Source of the DNA: Quillaja saponaria
Lineage: Eukaryota; Streptophyta; Magnoliopsida; Fabales; Quillajaceae
DNA length: 64,000 bases
Assembly: GCA_029379385.1 (NCBI GenBank)
Contig: CM055605.1
Span: 6,421,001 to 6,485,000, forward strand
Reading direction: 5' to 3'
Part shown: positions 46,889 through 58,279 of the stretch, in pieces
Layout of the letters: every line of letters begins with the position of its first letter
How positions within the stretch are numbered: the stretch's first letter is position 1
The notes under the pieces: generated by a model
What the model saw: the letters and a program-made list of their open reading frames with translations, nothing else
The model's database searches: none
Told to the model about the DNA's origin: nothing
Program-made: the position numbers and the translations under genes

Positions 46889-48468
46889 TTTTCAACGTTT
46901 GAAAGACCAAGCTGAACCAGCACTTAAAAGCTCTAACATCTGTTTACATTCCGGGATGGAGGTACAAATGTATAATTCATTAAAGATCAAATATATCAAA
47001 TACAAAGCATGCATGTATAAATGTTTCTTATGAGACCCATCTCTAATTAGATGATCTTAGTGCTGATGCTAAAAATAAATAAACACCCATAAGATGTGGT
47101 TCAAGGGGTAAGGTATATTTAAGTTTAGTGGTTGAAGGATCTCTGTAATATTATGAGTACGAGTTCAGAAGAAAGCACTTGTGAGCTGGGGCAACTCCAA
47201 ATCTCAAACGTGATTAAGGTCACACTTACAATAGTGTGGGAATACTTTTGAGAAACCAACAAAAAAAAAAAAAAAACAACTTATTTTTCCCTTATAAATT
47301 AGATTTTGTACCTCTTTTAACATTAGTTTCGTGTCTATCAATCAAAGCTACAAGTTAGAACTACTATACAGCAACTTGTGTTTTATGAAAAAATTGTTTT
47401 TCCTAGATTTTGTACCTCTTTTAACAATAGTTTCTCTATAAACTAAAGCTACACAAAATGAAACTACTATATGCAACTTGTGTTTTTGTTTAATTTCTTG
47501 AACACAATATGTACTTATTATGTTTTTCTTCTGATCTTTTATTACCTTTCGGCATAAACGGGAAAGGTTTCTACCAACTGCTCTAATTAAACAAGAAGCA
47601 GAAGGAAAATGACAGAGTTATAAGAGTTTCACTTAAGGATATAATCAACAAAAGAGAGAAGGCAATGAAGGCCGGTGATCAAGTCGCTAATGACGATTTA
47701 TCAGGCATACTTTTGGAATCAAATCACATGGAAAAAATAACAATGTTGGACTGAGCATTGATGATGTAATTGAAGAATGCCAGCTATTTTACTTTGCTGG
47801 GCAAGAAACCACCTCATCCTTGCTTGTTTGGCTTATGGTGTTATTGGCTAGAAATGATGATTGGCAAATGCGTGCAAGAGAAGAGCTCATGCATGTTTTT
47901 AACAACCAAAAACCAGATTTTGATGGGCTAAATCGTCTCAAAATTGTAAGACTGAAACTTGTTCTCGTGCTCTGCTATTCTAATAAATTACTATCTTATT
48001 TAAAAGTTTAAACTTCTAAAAACTTAACTTATTATACATGCAATTAACTATGGTTGTGTACGAAATTCTTAGATTATATCCACCAATAACAGCATTGGCT
48101 CGAACTATTCACAAAGACACAAAACTCGGGAACATGTCATTACCTGCAGGAGTGAACATACTCTTACCAACACTTCAGATTCACCATGATCTTGAAATTT
48201 GGGGAAATGATGCAAAGGAATTCAAACCAGAGAGATTTTCAGAAGGTGTGTCAAAGGCAACAAAAGGACAAGTCACATTTTTCCCATTTGGATGGGTCCT
48301 CGTGTTTGCATTGGACAAAACTTTGCAATATTGGAAGTGAAAATGGCTTTGTCAATGATTCTACAACGTTTCTCCTTTGAACTTTCCCCAGCCTATACTC
48401 ATGCTCCTTGCTCTGTACTTACTCTTCGGCCACAACATGGTGCTCCCATCATTCTACGTAAACTCTAA
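46889..48468 (+). pseudogene. CYP72A pseudogene, exons 3 (part), 4 and 5, inverted copy of gene 5
   Basis: Exon 3 remnant to 46961 ([12 protein letters not shown], then a 1-base insertion breaks the frame), exon 4 about 47567-47945, exon 5 about 48044-48468. Exon 4 has a ~16-base deletion after SNHMEK, although AGQETTS is still present. The acceptor before exon 5 is CAA instead of CAG. One G is lost in the haem motif, so FGWGPRVC becomes FGWVLVFA and the Cys is out of frame. Exons 1 and 2 are absent. It lies on the plus strand, opposite to every intact member, because of the inverted duplication. Confidence 0.94.
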
Positions 48469-50346
48469 TATTAATGCTGTCTAGTATATATGTAAATAAG
48501 AAGCTCTTTTCTTGTACTTTTATAGTTGGGAAACTTTCTTTACTAGTTTTTTATTCTGCCAATTTATGTGTGTGTGTTTTTTTTTTCCTATAAAAATACT
48601 TTTATTATTAAATGTGCATTTGACATTTAGAAGGTAAAATTGAAAAAAATTTATATTAACATACTAAGTAAATCTTAAATTTCTAATTTAAAATTTATTC
48701 ATTCTTTTCATAGATGCAATTCTTAACTAGATAATTAAGTATATATATATTTATATTATTTCAATAAAAGCTTGAATAAATTTTGGGATTATTAATTTAA
48801 TGGAGGATTGTATAATACCCATCTTTTTTGTGGGGGAGTGATGCGGCTATGATATACACCATTAATGTATTTTGATTGAATCAAAATCATCCATTTCTCT
48901 TAATTTGTTACCTAAATTATTGAAAAATGGAGTAATTATATTTCGGACTCAAAGTTTGTATTGATTTTTCATCTGCAAAAAGATTTGGATATCATATTCA
49001 TCGTCAGAAGAACAAAACACAGATGCAAAGGAAAAGGGATTGACTTACGGGTTAGGAGAGAATCCCAAGAAAAGTTTCAGACTTGCAGATCGATCTTGGG
49101 TTTTCTTTTGCTGTTGATGTTGGGTCTTTTGTCCTGGATGAGAGAGCAAGACCGAGTCAAAGAAGCCAACTCGTCAACGATCCAAGCGAAATTGAAAATC
49201 AAGTATAGGTGAGAATCCAAAAATCTGCAATAACCAGGTATGACAAATAGATAAAGAATTTCAAGGGAAAAACCAAAAAAGGCAATAAGCAAAAATAACC
49301 AACATTTGGTGCTGCACAGGATAGAACCATTCCCAGCACTAACCATTGTCTTTCTTTTAAACTTTCAAAGGGTGAGGAGGAATCTAACAAGAGGCATTCG
49401 ATTCTCAGTTTAATTTGAACTTCAATTTCATGAGGTTGGAATTTCTATTTGTAATTGTATGAATTGAGGTTTTTGTAAAATCCAAATTCGGTTGAAAATT
49501 TGTATATATTTTGTACTAAGTTGTTGAATAGAACTAAATTTTTTAAGAATTTGAATGGGTTAAGATTGAGTAAATTAAACTAGATTAGACTTATTAAGAT
49601 TTATCTTTATCTGTAAATCAGATTTTCTTAACCTTCAAACCCTCTGAAAATGTTCTCCAATTGATCCGTTCTCAATTCTCACACTGCAAGTCTGCAACAA
49701 TGAAAAGGACTCTACCGATGAAGAAGACCAAGTGGCTTGGGTGACAAACATAAATACTATGATTTCTTTGTAAGTTGCTACAACCTTTTATTCTACGTCA
49801 TGTGAAAATGTGGCTAATTATAGCCAAAGATCTTAGAAACCAAACGGGGTAATACTTAACAATTAATTTAAGTGCTTAATAAATAGATAGTAGACAACTT
49901 TTGAAATGATTATGGCCAAAGATCTTAGAAACAAGGACAAGAATATTACTCCATATAAATAATGTGAGTAGAAATGATTATATGTTTTTTTATTTAGGGT
50001 TTTTTTTTGTCTAAATATTTAAAATAGTTTAACTTAGCATTATATAATAGAATTTATTCAGTTAATATAATATTACACTAATAACAAAGATAATTTAATA
50101 ATATTTTGTACCTTATCTAATCTTACACTAAATGCAATCTTTATCTTAATCAATTTTATGTTATAAAAACAAAAATATAGTTTAGATAAGAATAATTTAA
50201 TTTCACTCGTTATCAAGAGAATAATTCTTTAACAAAAAGATACATGATATTGATTTGAAATAAATAAAAATAGGGATATTAATTCTTGTAATTGAGTGAA
50301 GGGGGTGGGTGATACATGAGAGGTATAGAGATAGATGCAGCAGTAC
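48469..50346. other. End of the inverted right arm and spacer, no gene
   Basis: 48469-49818 mirrors 35640-37069. 49819-50346 is AT-rich and matches 60790-61310 (downstream of exon 1 of gene 6), for example gattatggccaaagatcttagaaacaagga against gattatagccaaatattttagaaacaagga. Confidence 0.6.
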
Positions 50347-50605
50347 CATAGTTCTTGACTGTTTGATGGACGAAGGGAGAGGCACGCCATGCAATATCAT
50401 TAGAGAAGACATCCATGGATTTAGATCTGGCTTCTCTTGAAATCTTGGCCATTTGTTTGAAATCCCCATACAAGAACTTATATGAATTGCCTGCAAGACC
50501 TTCCTTTCTCAGCCTTCTCTCTAATTTCTTTGGCCTCGGCCACAGCCAGTTCACCACCTTCCATGCCCATATCAGAGCCATAATAACCCAAACTGAAATT
50601 TCCAT
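50347..50605 (-). pseudogene. Orphan CYP72A exon 1 (paralogue of gene 6)
   Basis: ATG at 50605 opens 86 codons with the hydrophobic anchor and KVVNWLWPRPKKLE, ending at an intact GTACTG donor (50346/50345). It closely resembles exon 1 of gene 6, and a TATA-like stretch (minus strand TATATAAATTT) lies about 60 bases upstream. No exon 2-5 follows: the sequence passes into the inverted duplication at 49818. It is probably a gene whose body was lost when the inversion formed or afterwards. Confidence 0.88.
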
Positions 50606-51728
50606 TTTCTCTATTTTGTATATCTGTTTGTGTGAGACAGAAAGTGTGAGAGGAGATGGTGTAAATTTATATATGTAAGGGAAAGGAAAGGAACAACAGG
50701 AGTTTTTTTATTTTACGGGTTTTTTAAGAATATTTGTTAAGATTTTATAAAAAAAATAAATTTATAATATTATTATAATATTTAATTATAACTTTAGTAT
50801 TATTGAATGTATACATTATTATTGTTTGGAAAATTTTAATTTTCAAATAATATATTTAGTACAGTTTAACAAGTACTCTTAGTCATTGTTAGAAAAAATC
50901 TTAAAAACAAATGTCTGAATTCTTTTACCCTCTGAAATTTAAGGACATATATAAAAGGAGAAAAAAAAAAAAAAACAGAATATCACTTTCTATTGTTGAA
51001 ATGGGTGTCCACTTACATTTGAGTCTCTAATTTCTTAATCATAAAATATATCCTTCCAATTAAAAAGGGTAGCCTTCCAAAACAGAAATAAGAAGGTTCT
51101 ATTTATAGATAGCATTTTTATGACTAGTGCTAAAAATATTTTTTAATGTTTAATAAATATAGTTAAAGGATTGTTTGCAGTTCTTTGCTCATTTATTGCA
51201 GAAATAAATTATAATTTTCATTTTAATAATTCATTTTTTAAATATTTTAAATTTTAAAAATTATATTTATTATATTTTATTAAATATTTTTAAAATACTT
51301 ATTAAAAATTACAATATTTATTATTATATTTACTACATCTCTATAAGTAACTTCAATATATACTCGTCCTTTACACTATACTACTAAAATTATTATTACT
51401 TACCTCAATAAATATTAGAAATATTCTATCTAAACAATTTTGATATTTTTTTTCCTTAAAAAATGTACTTCAAGTAAAAGAAAAAAAAAAACACAATAAT
51501 AAATTTAATAGACATAACTAATGAGCATTTCATCTCATAAGTGGGCTTGATATATTGTTCTAATAGTTCGGCCCCCAACATATAGATTTAACTTTAGTGA
51601 TAATTTTACATTATATCAGAGCCTATAGATAAAATAATTTCTTAATATTCTTAACTCCGCAAAATAATTATTTCTCTTGTTGTTCATAATTAACTAGGAT
51701 CACAATATCTTTGGAAATAAATTTATTA
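50606..51728. other. Upstream region of the orphan exon, AT-rich
   Basis: Parallels 61590-62280 upstream of gene 6 (shared aagaaggttctatttata and atagcatttttatgactagtg). It holds MITE-like AT-rich stretches. No gene. Confidence 0.5.
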
Positions 51729-52330
51729 GGACTAGTTTGGTACGCATGAATAATTTTTGAGGAAGTATAATGAGAAATAAAATGGGAATAGAATAATTAT
51801 TCTATTATATTATTTGGTTTAGACAGTGAGTAATAGTCATTTCATTCTATTTATTTATTTGATATTTAGTTTTTATACATGAAATAATATAAAAATTATG
51901 CTAAAATAACCCTAAATAGGTAAAGTAATAAAATGTAACATAATTTGTGAAATTAATATATTTCTTATTTTTTTATTTATTTATTAATATTAAATTTTAG
52001 CTTAAAATTACTTAGCTAATTCATTTATTTTATATTAATTAATTATTTACTATGATATGATGAGTATTTTGGTCATTTGACTAAATTAAATATATTTATT
52101 ATTTATTTTATATGATAGAATAATGTTTTTGTTAGAATTAAACCATTTCCATAGAAGTATGAATGAGGAATCGCATCCCTAGGTGGGTTTGAGGTTCCTA
52201 CTTCTATGGAAGAAAATGACTGGAATGGAATAAGCTGTTCAATGCTAAATACGCACTAAAAGAAAGAGTAATCATTCCATGAAAACATGTATCAAATAAA
52301 ATGGTCATTCATGCGTATCAAACTAACCCT
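51729..52330. mobile_element. MITE-like element, about 600 bp, with terminal inverted repeats
   Basis: The left end ggactagtttggtacgcatg and the right end (reverse complement agggttagtttgatacgcat) form inverted repeats of about 24 bases with a few mismatches. The inside is AT-rich with no open frame and has a subterminal palindrome (ccatagaagtatgaat ... cctacttctatgg). The superfamily could not be set; a target duplication was not certain. Confidence 0.6.
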
Positions 52331-52411
52331 TCTAGAAACTAGAAATGATAGTAGTAAGAGATACTGAGTTATAATTAGAAACACAATCTAATTAAATTTT
52401 AAAAACAAATA

Positions 52412-52650
52412 TTGAGTTTCTCAAGATGGAATGGTGGGCTGATAATCTTTTTAAGCTTGCATTTTTCACCCTCAAATTTGTAGGAGATTATATCCCATTT
52501 CTCATACCTTATCTAAAAACTTAAATTAGGTGAGACTCAAGAATGGGTTATAATCTATTATAATATTTAACAAGGCTAGTTTGTAACAAATTGGCAAGTG
52601 GATATGTGTTTGTTTGGTTTTTAAAAGTCATTGAGTTTGTTATTCAAAAT
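52412..52650 (-). pseudogene. CYP72A exon 2 relic
   Basis: The minus strand keeps pieces of exon 2. The 3' part is ttgagtttctcaagatggaa... (EKLK end with IINPAF degraded). The 5' part near 52590-52650 corresponds to the residues before NPLAKLL (ggcaagtggatatgtg). About 70 bases of unrelated sequence interrupt it and several changes break the frame. Confidence 0.65.
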
Positions 52651-53149
52651 TAGCACGGTTAGTTTGAGATTTTTTAGTTTTTTTAAAAAAAATTATTTTT
52701 AACACTGTTAGTTTTTCTTTATCCAAGGGAGGGTAGTGTTATATATATTTTCTAAATTTTGGAACTTAGTATAGTTTCAGTAAAACTCAAGAGATGGGAA
52801 TGTTATGTACTCTATTAATTATTATTCGAAACCATAGACAAAGAAAGTAAAACTTACCCTTATGAAATAATTATAATATTTTTTGATAGATAAATAATTA
52901 TAATTTATCTCAAATAAATTGCACAAAATAAAATTTAACCAATATGGTGTAAAATTCATAATTGAATAAAATATAAATTTAAAATCAATTTCATTTGTTC
53001 TAAATATAAAAAGTTTAGATTTCATTTCAAATGATGAAATGAATTTTACATTTTTTTTTAGGTTTCAAACTTGTTTTTTTGAATTTCACACCAAATAGGT
53101 TAAATTTTATTTTATAAAATTAATTTGAAATAAGTTATTATTATTTCAA

Positions 53150-53420
53150 GGACAAAAAAAAAAAAAACCTACGGAGTGACACTGTTTCATCTTTTTCTTC
53201 TTCACTGAATTTTTTTGCAAACAAAGCTTCTTGTTTTAAGGCCCAAGAAATACTTTCGGATACAAAAATGGATCCCATAGGGGCTCGCTCTTGTTCATTG
53301 CCCTTTGTCTTTGGGCTTTTTCCTGGCAAAGTCTGCCATTTTCACCTTCATCTAAAGTAAACGTTGAGCATTCTGATTTCATGAATGATTGTACCTGGGA
53401 AGATGGTAAGGAAAATTGTT
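53150..53420. repeat. Duplicated non-P450 segment (partner near 62945-63125)
   Basis: Shared landmarks are caaagct-cttgttttaaggc, aaaaatggatccca and tttgtctttgggctttttc. Open frames exist on both strands but differ between copies. I do not recognise a gene. Confidence 0.6.
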
Positions 53421-53896
53421 ATTTTCTTTATCTTCTTTACTTTAGTTCCAATTTGTTTGATTTTTTTTTTAATTATTTGGCTGCCATGGTGAAAAATAAT
53501 ACGAGGGATATTTCTGGGGCATTGGTAGTTTTTTCTATTTCTTGACTTTTCACTGGGTTATTTTCTTTATCTATTATATAATGTTGTCTTGCATTAAGTT
53601 TCAATTGGCTTGATGGTCTTTTTTTTATTCTAATATTAGACTGCCATAGTGAAGAATTGCATTATTGGATATTTGAGGGATGGAATTAGGAATTGGAAGT
53701 GCTTTTGATTTGTAGATTTTCACTGGGGATCTATGAATTGTTTTGACTTTTGAATCTAATTATTTTCTCTGTTGCTGCTTATTAGAGCTTGCTATCCACA
53801 TTAAATTTGATTAGAGAAATTGTAGTGCAATAAACACCAATTTGGATGTAGAGTTAGAGAAACCATGGAGGTGGAGAATATGTGGTGGTGTCATAG

Positions 53897-53910
53897 AGCT
53901 GTGGTCTTCT
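53897..53910. repeat. Target site duplication, left copy (agctgtggtcttct)
   Basis: Identical to 57047-57060; the two copies exactly bracket the LINE. Confidence 0.9.
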
Positions 53911-56900
53911 CAACTCAACTCAACTAAGCCTTAAAATCCTAAACTAGTTGGGGTCGGCTATATGAATCATTTTCCTTCATTCGCATCGATCCAAGAGAAC
54001 ATTTTCATTAAATCCTAGCATAACCATATATTTCTTGATGGCTGCCCCTATGTAAGTTTCGGTCTCTCCTTTTCCCGTCTAACACCTGGTACCTGGACCA
54101 AGTCATTTTGCTTAACTACTGCGTCCATTGGCCGACATTGGATGTGTCCAAACCAACGTAGACGATTCTCCCTCATTTTCTCCTCAATAGGTGCTACTTC
54201 CACCTTCTTACGAATCTCCTCATTTCTTATTCTATCCTTTCTTATATGTCCTGTCATCCATCTCAACATTCTCATTTCAGCTACTCCCATCTTATGCCAA
54301 TGTTGCTTCTTACTGCCCAACATTGGGTACCATATAGCATAGCTGGTCTCACTGCTGACTTATAAAATTTCCCTTTCAATCTACTCGGGATTTTAGGATC
54401 ACATAAAACTCCCGAAGCACTCTGCCACTTCGCCCACCCTGCCTTAATCCTATGGTTTACATCATGCTCAAATGTACCATCTTTTTGTATAAATGACCCT
54501 AAATACTTAAACACATCATTTGTAGGGATTGTCTGACCATATAAAATTATATCATTCGGGCCTCCTCTAATATCACTGAAATTGCACTCCATATATTCAG
54601 TTTTTGTCCGACTCAATCTAAGGCCTTAAGATTCTAACGCGTTCCTCCACATTCCTAGTTTAGAATTTAAACATTCCCTAGTTTCGTCTACCAACACAAT
54701 ATCATCGGCAAACAACATGCACCATGGAGCCCTATCTTGAATATTACAAGTAAGTTCATCCATGACTAAAGCAAATAGGTAAGGACTTAAGGATGAACCT
54801 TGGTGAACACCTATCTTGATCGGAAACTCTCCAGTCATACCATCTACGGTCTGCACTCTAGTCATTACTCCCTTATACATATCTTTAATAACTTCTACAT
54901 ATTTAGTTGGAACATTTTTCTTCTCGAGTACCTACCACAAGACTTTTTCTAAATCAATAAAAACCATATGAAGATCCTTTTTCTTTTCTCTATATTTCTC
55001 CATTAATCTCCTAAGTAAAAAAATAGCCTCCATTGTAGATCTTCCTGGCATAAAGCCAAATTGATTCTCAAAAACTAAAGTCTCATTCCTAAGCCTACGC
55101 TCAATCACTCTCTCCCACAATTTCATTGTATAGCTAATAAGTTTTATACCTCGATAATTCGAACAACTTTGAATATCTCTTTTATTCTTATAAATAGGGA
55201 TCAACGTACTTTTCCTCCACTCATTTGACATTTTCTTAGTTACTAAAATCTTGTTAAAAAGATTTGTAAGCCAAGTTACTCCAATATCTCCTAGGCATCT
55301 CCAAACTTCTATTGGAATATCATCTGGGCCCAATGTCTTACCATTCTTCATCTTATGCATAGCTTCTGTAACTTTCTGAGCTCTAATCCGACGAACAAAT
55401 CGACGGTTCGTATCATCAAAGATGTCATCAAGGTCTCCAAAATCACTCCTTGACTCTTCATTAAATAAAGTATCGAAATAAGTTCGTCATCTCTCATTAA
55501 TCTCGTCTTCCTTAACTAAAATCCTATCAGCCTTATCCTTAATGCACTTAATACGAATTAGGTCTTTAGTTCGTCTTTCCCTTTGTTTGGCAATCCTATA
55601 AATATCTTTCTCTCCATCCTTTGTCTCTAACTTTTCGTAAAGTCCTTCGCAAGCCTTGCCTATAGCTTCTCTAACCGCTTTCTTAGCATCTTTTCTAGCT
55701 TGTGTAAAACATTTATAATTATCTTCATTTCTACACTTGTGTAATCTTTTATAACACTCTTTTTTAACTTTAATAGCTTGTTGAACTTTTTCATTCTACC
55801 ACCATGTCTCCTTAGTCGGAGGTCCACGTTATCTACTTTCTCCTAACACCTCTTTAGCCGTATTCCTGATACGACTCGTCATCTCATCCCAAATCATGTT
55901 AGGCTCACCCTCCACCCTCCAAGGATCACCCTGTAACATTTTATCTTTAAAAAGAGTCATATTCCCTCCATTCAAATTCCATCATCTAGTCTTAATACAC
56001 TTATTACTTCTATACTTTAGCTTTCGCCACTTAACGCCAACATCTATAACAATAAGTTTGTGCTGAGACACTAAACACTCGCCGGGTAAAACTTTACAAT
56101 CCTTACAAACCGCTCTATTAACCTTTCTAGTCAGAACAAAATCTATTTGGCTCTTATTCGGCCTGCTACTAAAGGTGATTAAGTGCGACTCCCGTTTCTT
56201 AAAAAACGTGTTAGCTAAAATAAAGTCATACATAACTGCAAAATCTAAAATAGACTTTCCACCCTCATTCCTAACGCCATAAGCATATCCTCCATGTACG
56301 CTCTCAAAACCCTCGTTAGTACTTCCTACATGACCGTTCAAATCAGCACCAATAAACAATTTCTCACCTAATGGTACTTCTTGAACTATCTCCTCTAAAT
56401 CATCCCAAAAAGCCTTCTTAGTAGATTCTTCCAATCCTATTTGGAGAGTATAAGCGCTAATGATATTAAATGCCTCCTCGTCTTTCATCAATTTCACTAA
56501 AATTATTCTATCACTTTTCCTCTTGATTTCAACAACCTCGTCCTTTAAATTTCCATCGATAATAATCGCCACTCCATTCCTATTTTTAGTCTTACCGGTA
56601 TACCACATCTTAAATCCTGTTCTCTCTATCTCTCTAGCATTTTCTCTTACCCACTTAGTTTCTTGCAAACAAGCAATATTAATCCTCTTTCTACTCATAA
56701 TATCTATAAGTTCTCTCAATTTACCAGTAAGAGTTTCTATGTTCCAAGTAGCTATGCGAATCTTACCCTGGACTAGCTTCTTTACCCACACCCGCCCTCG
56801 ATGCGAGAACCCTTACTCATTTTGCACCACACCTAGGCGCCGATGTGACGCGCCATTAAGGATGTGACGACCCAACCCTTGCTCATTTCTCACTACACTT

Positions 56901-57046
56901 GGGATCCGATGCAGCGTGTCGCTAAGAGGGTTACACCCCAACGAATATTTGGTAGGATTCATCGTCATAGGGTTTGACTAATTTTACGCTGGCCGTCAAC
57001 CTATCGCAACCCTCCTTCTTTATCAGGGCTTGGGACTGGCCGAGTT
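53911..57046 (-). mobile_element. Near-complete RTE-type LINE with target site duplications
   Basis: Non-LTR retrotransposon of 3136 bp. On the minus strand the 5' end starts near 57046. An apurinic-type endonuclease follows at 56791-55982 (RIATWNIETLTGK, QETKW, GADLNGH, SQIDFVL). Reverse transcriptase follows at about 55360-54281 (PDDIPIEVW, YRGIKLIS, QFGFMPGRST, and catalytic LFADDIVLVDE). The C-terminal part is at 54323-54048. The 3' end carries three TTGAG units, a short-repeat tail typical of RTE elements. Stops at several former Trp or Arg/Cys codons and one frameshift near 54300 make it inactive. Identical 14-bp direct repeats flank it. Confidence 0.92.
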
Positions 57047-57060
57047 AGCTGTGGTCTTCT
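57047..57060. repeat. Target site duplication, right copy (agctgtggtcttct)
   Basis: Identical to 53897-53910. Removing the LINE and one copy restores a continuous pre-insertion site. Confidence 0.9.
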
Positions 57061-57534
57061 GGGTTAAAAATTTTACAATGCTGTCACTTTTGCAGAGCAT
57101 GCTCGTTGAAAAATGGGATTTTTTAGGTTTTGATAGGATTGATGAAGGATATGTATTTCTGAAATCGTATTTGTATGGAACTTTTGTATGCCTTCTGGGT
57201 TTTGTTTAAAATGATGATGGGTTCTTATTGATTGATTTTGGTCCTTTCCTGCAAGTTTTTCAAGTGCTAGCACAGAAAAGCTACATCTTGTGACTTGTGT
57301 TTTTATTGAAGCTAGAAATGTATCCTTGAAGATTTCTGTCTTCATTTAAAAGGACTACAGGAGTATAGGAATAAGAATTTAATTAAACAAAATTGAAACC
57401 TTAAAGATTGATTGATAATCTTAAAAGACCAAAATAGTGATTAAGCTTTTAATATATAAACACCATTAATTATAAAAATACTTTAGGGCTCCAGAAGTTT
57501 TTTCTCTGAGGTGATAATGTTGATATCTCAAACC
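57061..57534. other. Spacer between the LINE and the CYP72A exon 5 relic
   Basis: Continuation of the 53.4-53.9 kb sequence interrupted by the LINE. No gene was supported. Confidence 0.4.
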
Positions 57535-57766
57535 AGAAACATTATGGGATCATTGCCAAAGCCATCTTAGCTTCCATCATGGCAAAGTTTTGAAACCTTC
57601 CCTTTTGTTGCCTTCGAAACTCCCTTAGAAAACTCACAGGGTTGAACGACTTTGCTTCGTTGCCCCCAAAGTTCATATCATGGTGAAACATAAGTTTTTG
57701 TAAGCAACACTGAACTCCTGCAGGTAATGACAGGTTTCCTAGTTTTGTTTCTTTATCAATATACCA
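57535..57766 (-). pseudogene. CYP72A exon 5 relic
   Basis: The minus strand keeps KETKLGN and LPAG, the HHD region and ...ATKG, then a deletion removes the haem-Cys loop, and a piece of NFAMMEAKMALA follows. There is no stop codon region, start or neighbouring exons in order. It lies just downstream (minus strand) of gene 6, so it may be the end of a former extra copy. Confidence 0.8.
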
Positions 57767-58279
57767 ACGTGGTTATTTATTTACATTGGATTTCTTACTC
57801 GTGGATTCAAATAATTTGTAGACATAAAATTATATATAGATAAAATCTAATTTTATAATTTAGTTTAATTCTGCAAATCAATTCCAAATAAAATTTATAG
57901 ATGTAACAATGAATTCTTCAAACAAAATATACTGAAAATAAAAAATCTTAGCAATGGATGCTCATTTGATTTAAGTAAGTAATTTATTTCTTGAGAAAAA
58001 AAAAATATTTATTCTCTTCAAAAGCATTACTTCTTCACTTTGAAGAATATCTACCCAATCATATTTTATATTAATAATGTATATCTTTCTTCTAAACATA
58101 AAAACGACTTTATAGACTCCTAAGCTTTTAAATAGGAAATGTTTATTTAGAGTTATTAAGATTCGAATAGTACTGTAACATATGATTCGGTTGTAGCTTA
58201 GATTCATCCATTAGATTTGCATTAATTGGTACATAATAGCCAAACGCAAATCTTATGATTCTAACTACTATGGCCGATA
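57767..58279. other. 3' flank of CYP72A gene 6, AT-rich
   Basis: No gene or clear repeat was seen. Confidence 0.4.

Larger units (their letters stand above)
44555..49818. repeat. Right arm (~5.3 kb) of the large inverted duplication
   Basis: Reverse complement of 35640-42640, but lacking about 2.36 kb (equivalent to about 38548-40905). The lost part holds exons 1-2 and the start of exon 3 of gene 5. The junction at about 46880-46890 joins the terpene synthase scrap directly to P450 exon 3 sequence. Spacing and landmarks are given under the left arm. Confidence 0.9.

Noticed and set aside
46889..48468. The plus-strand P450 as a seventh functional gene
   Set aside because: It lacks exons 1-2, has frameshifts in exons 3, 4 and 5, a dead acceptor and a destroyed haem motif.
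56460..56867. 135-codon plus-strand frame inside the RTE LINE
   Set aside because: Antisense shadow of the endonuclease frame.
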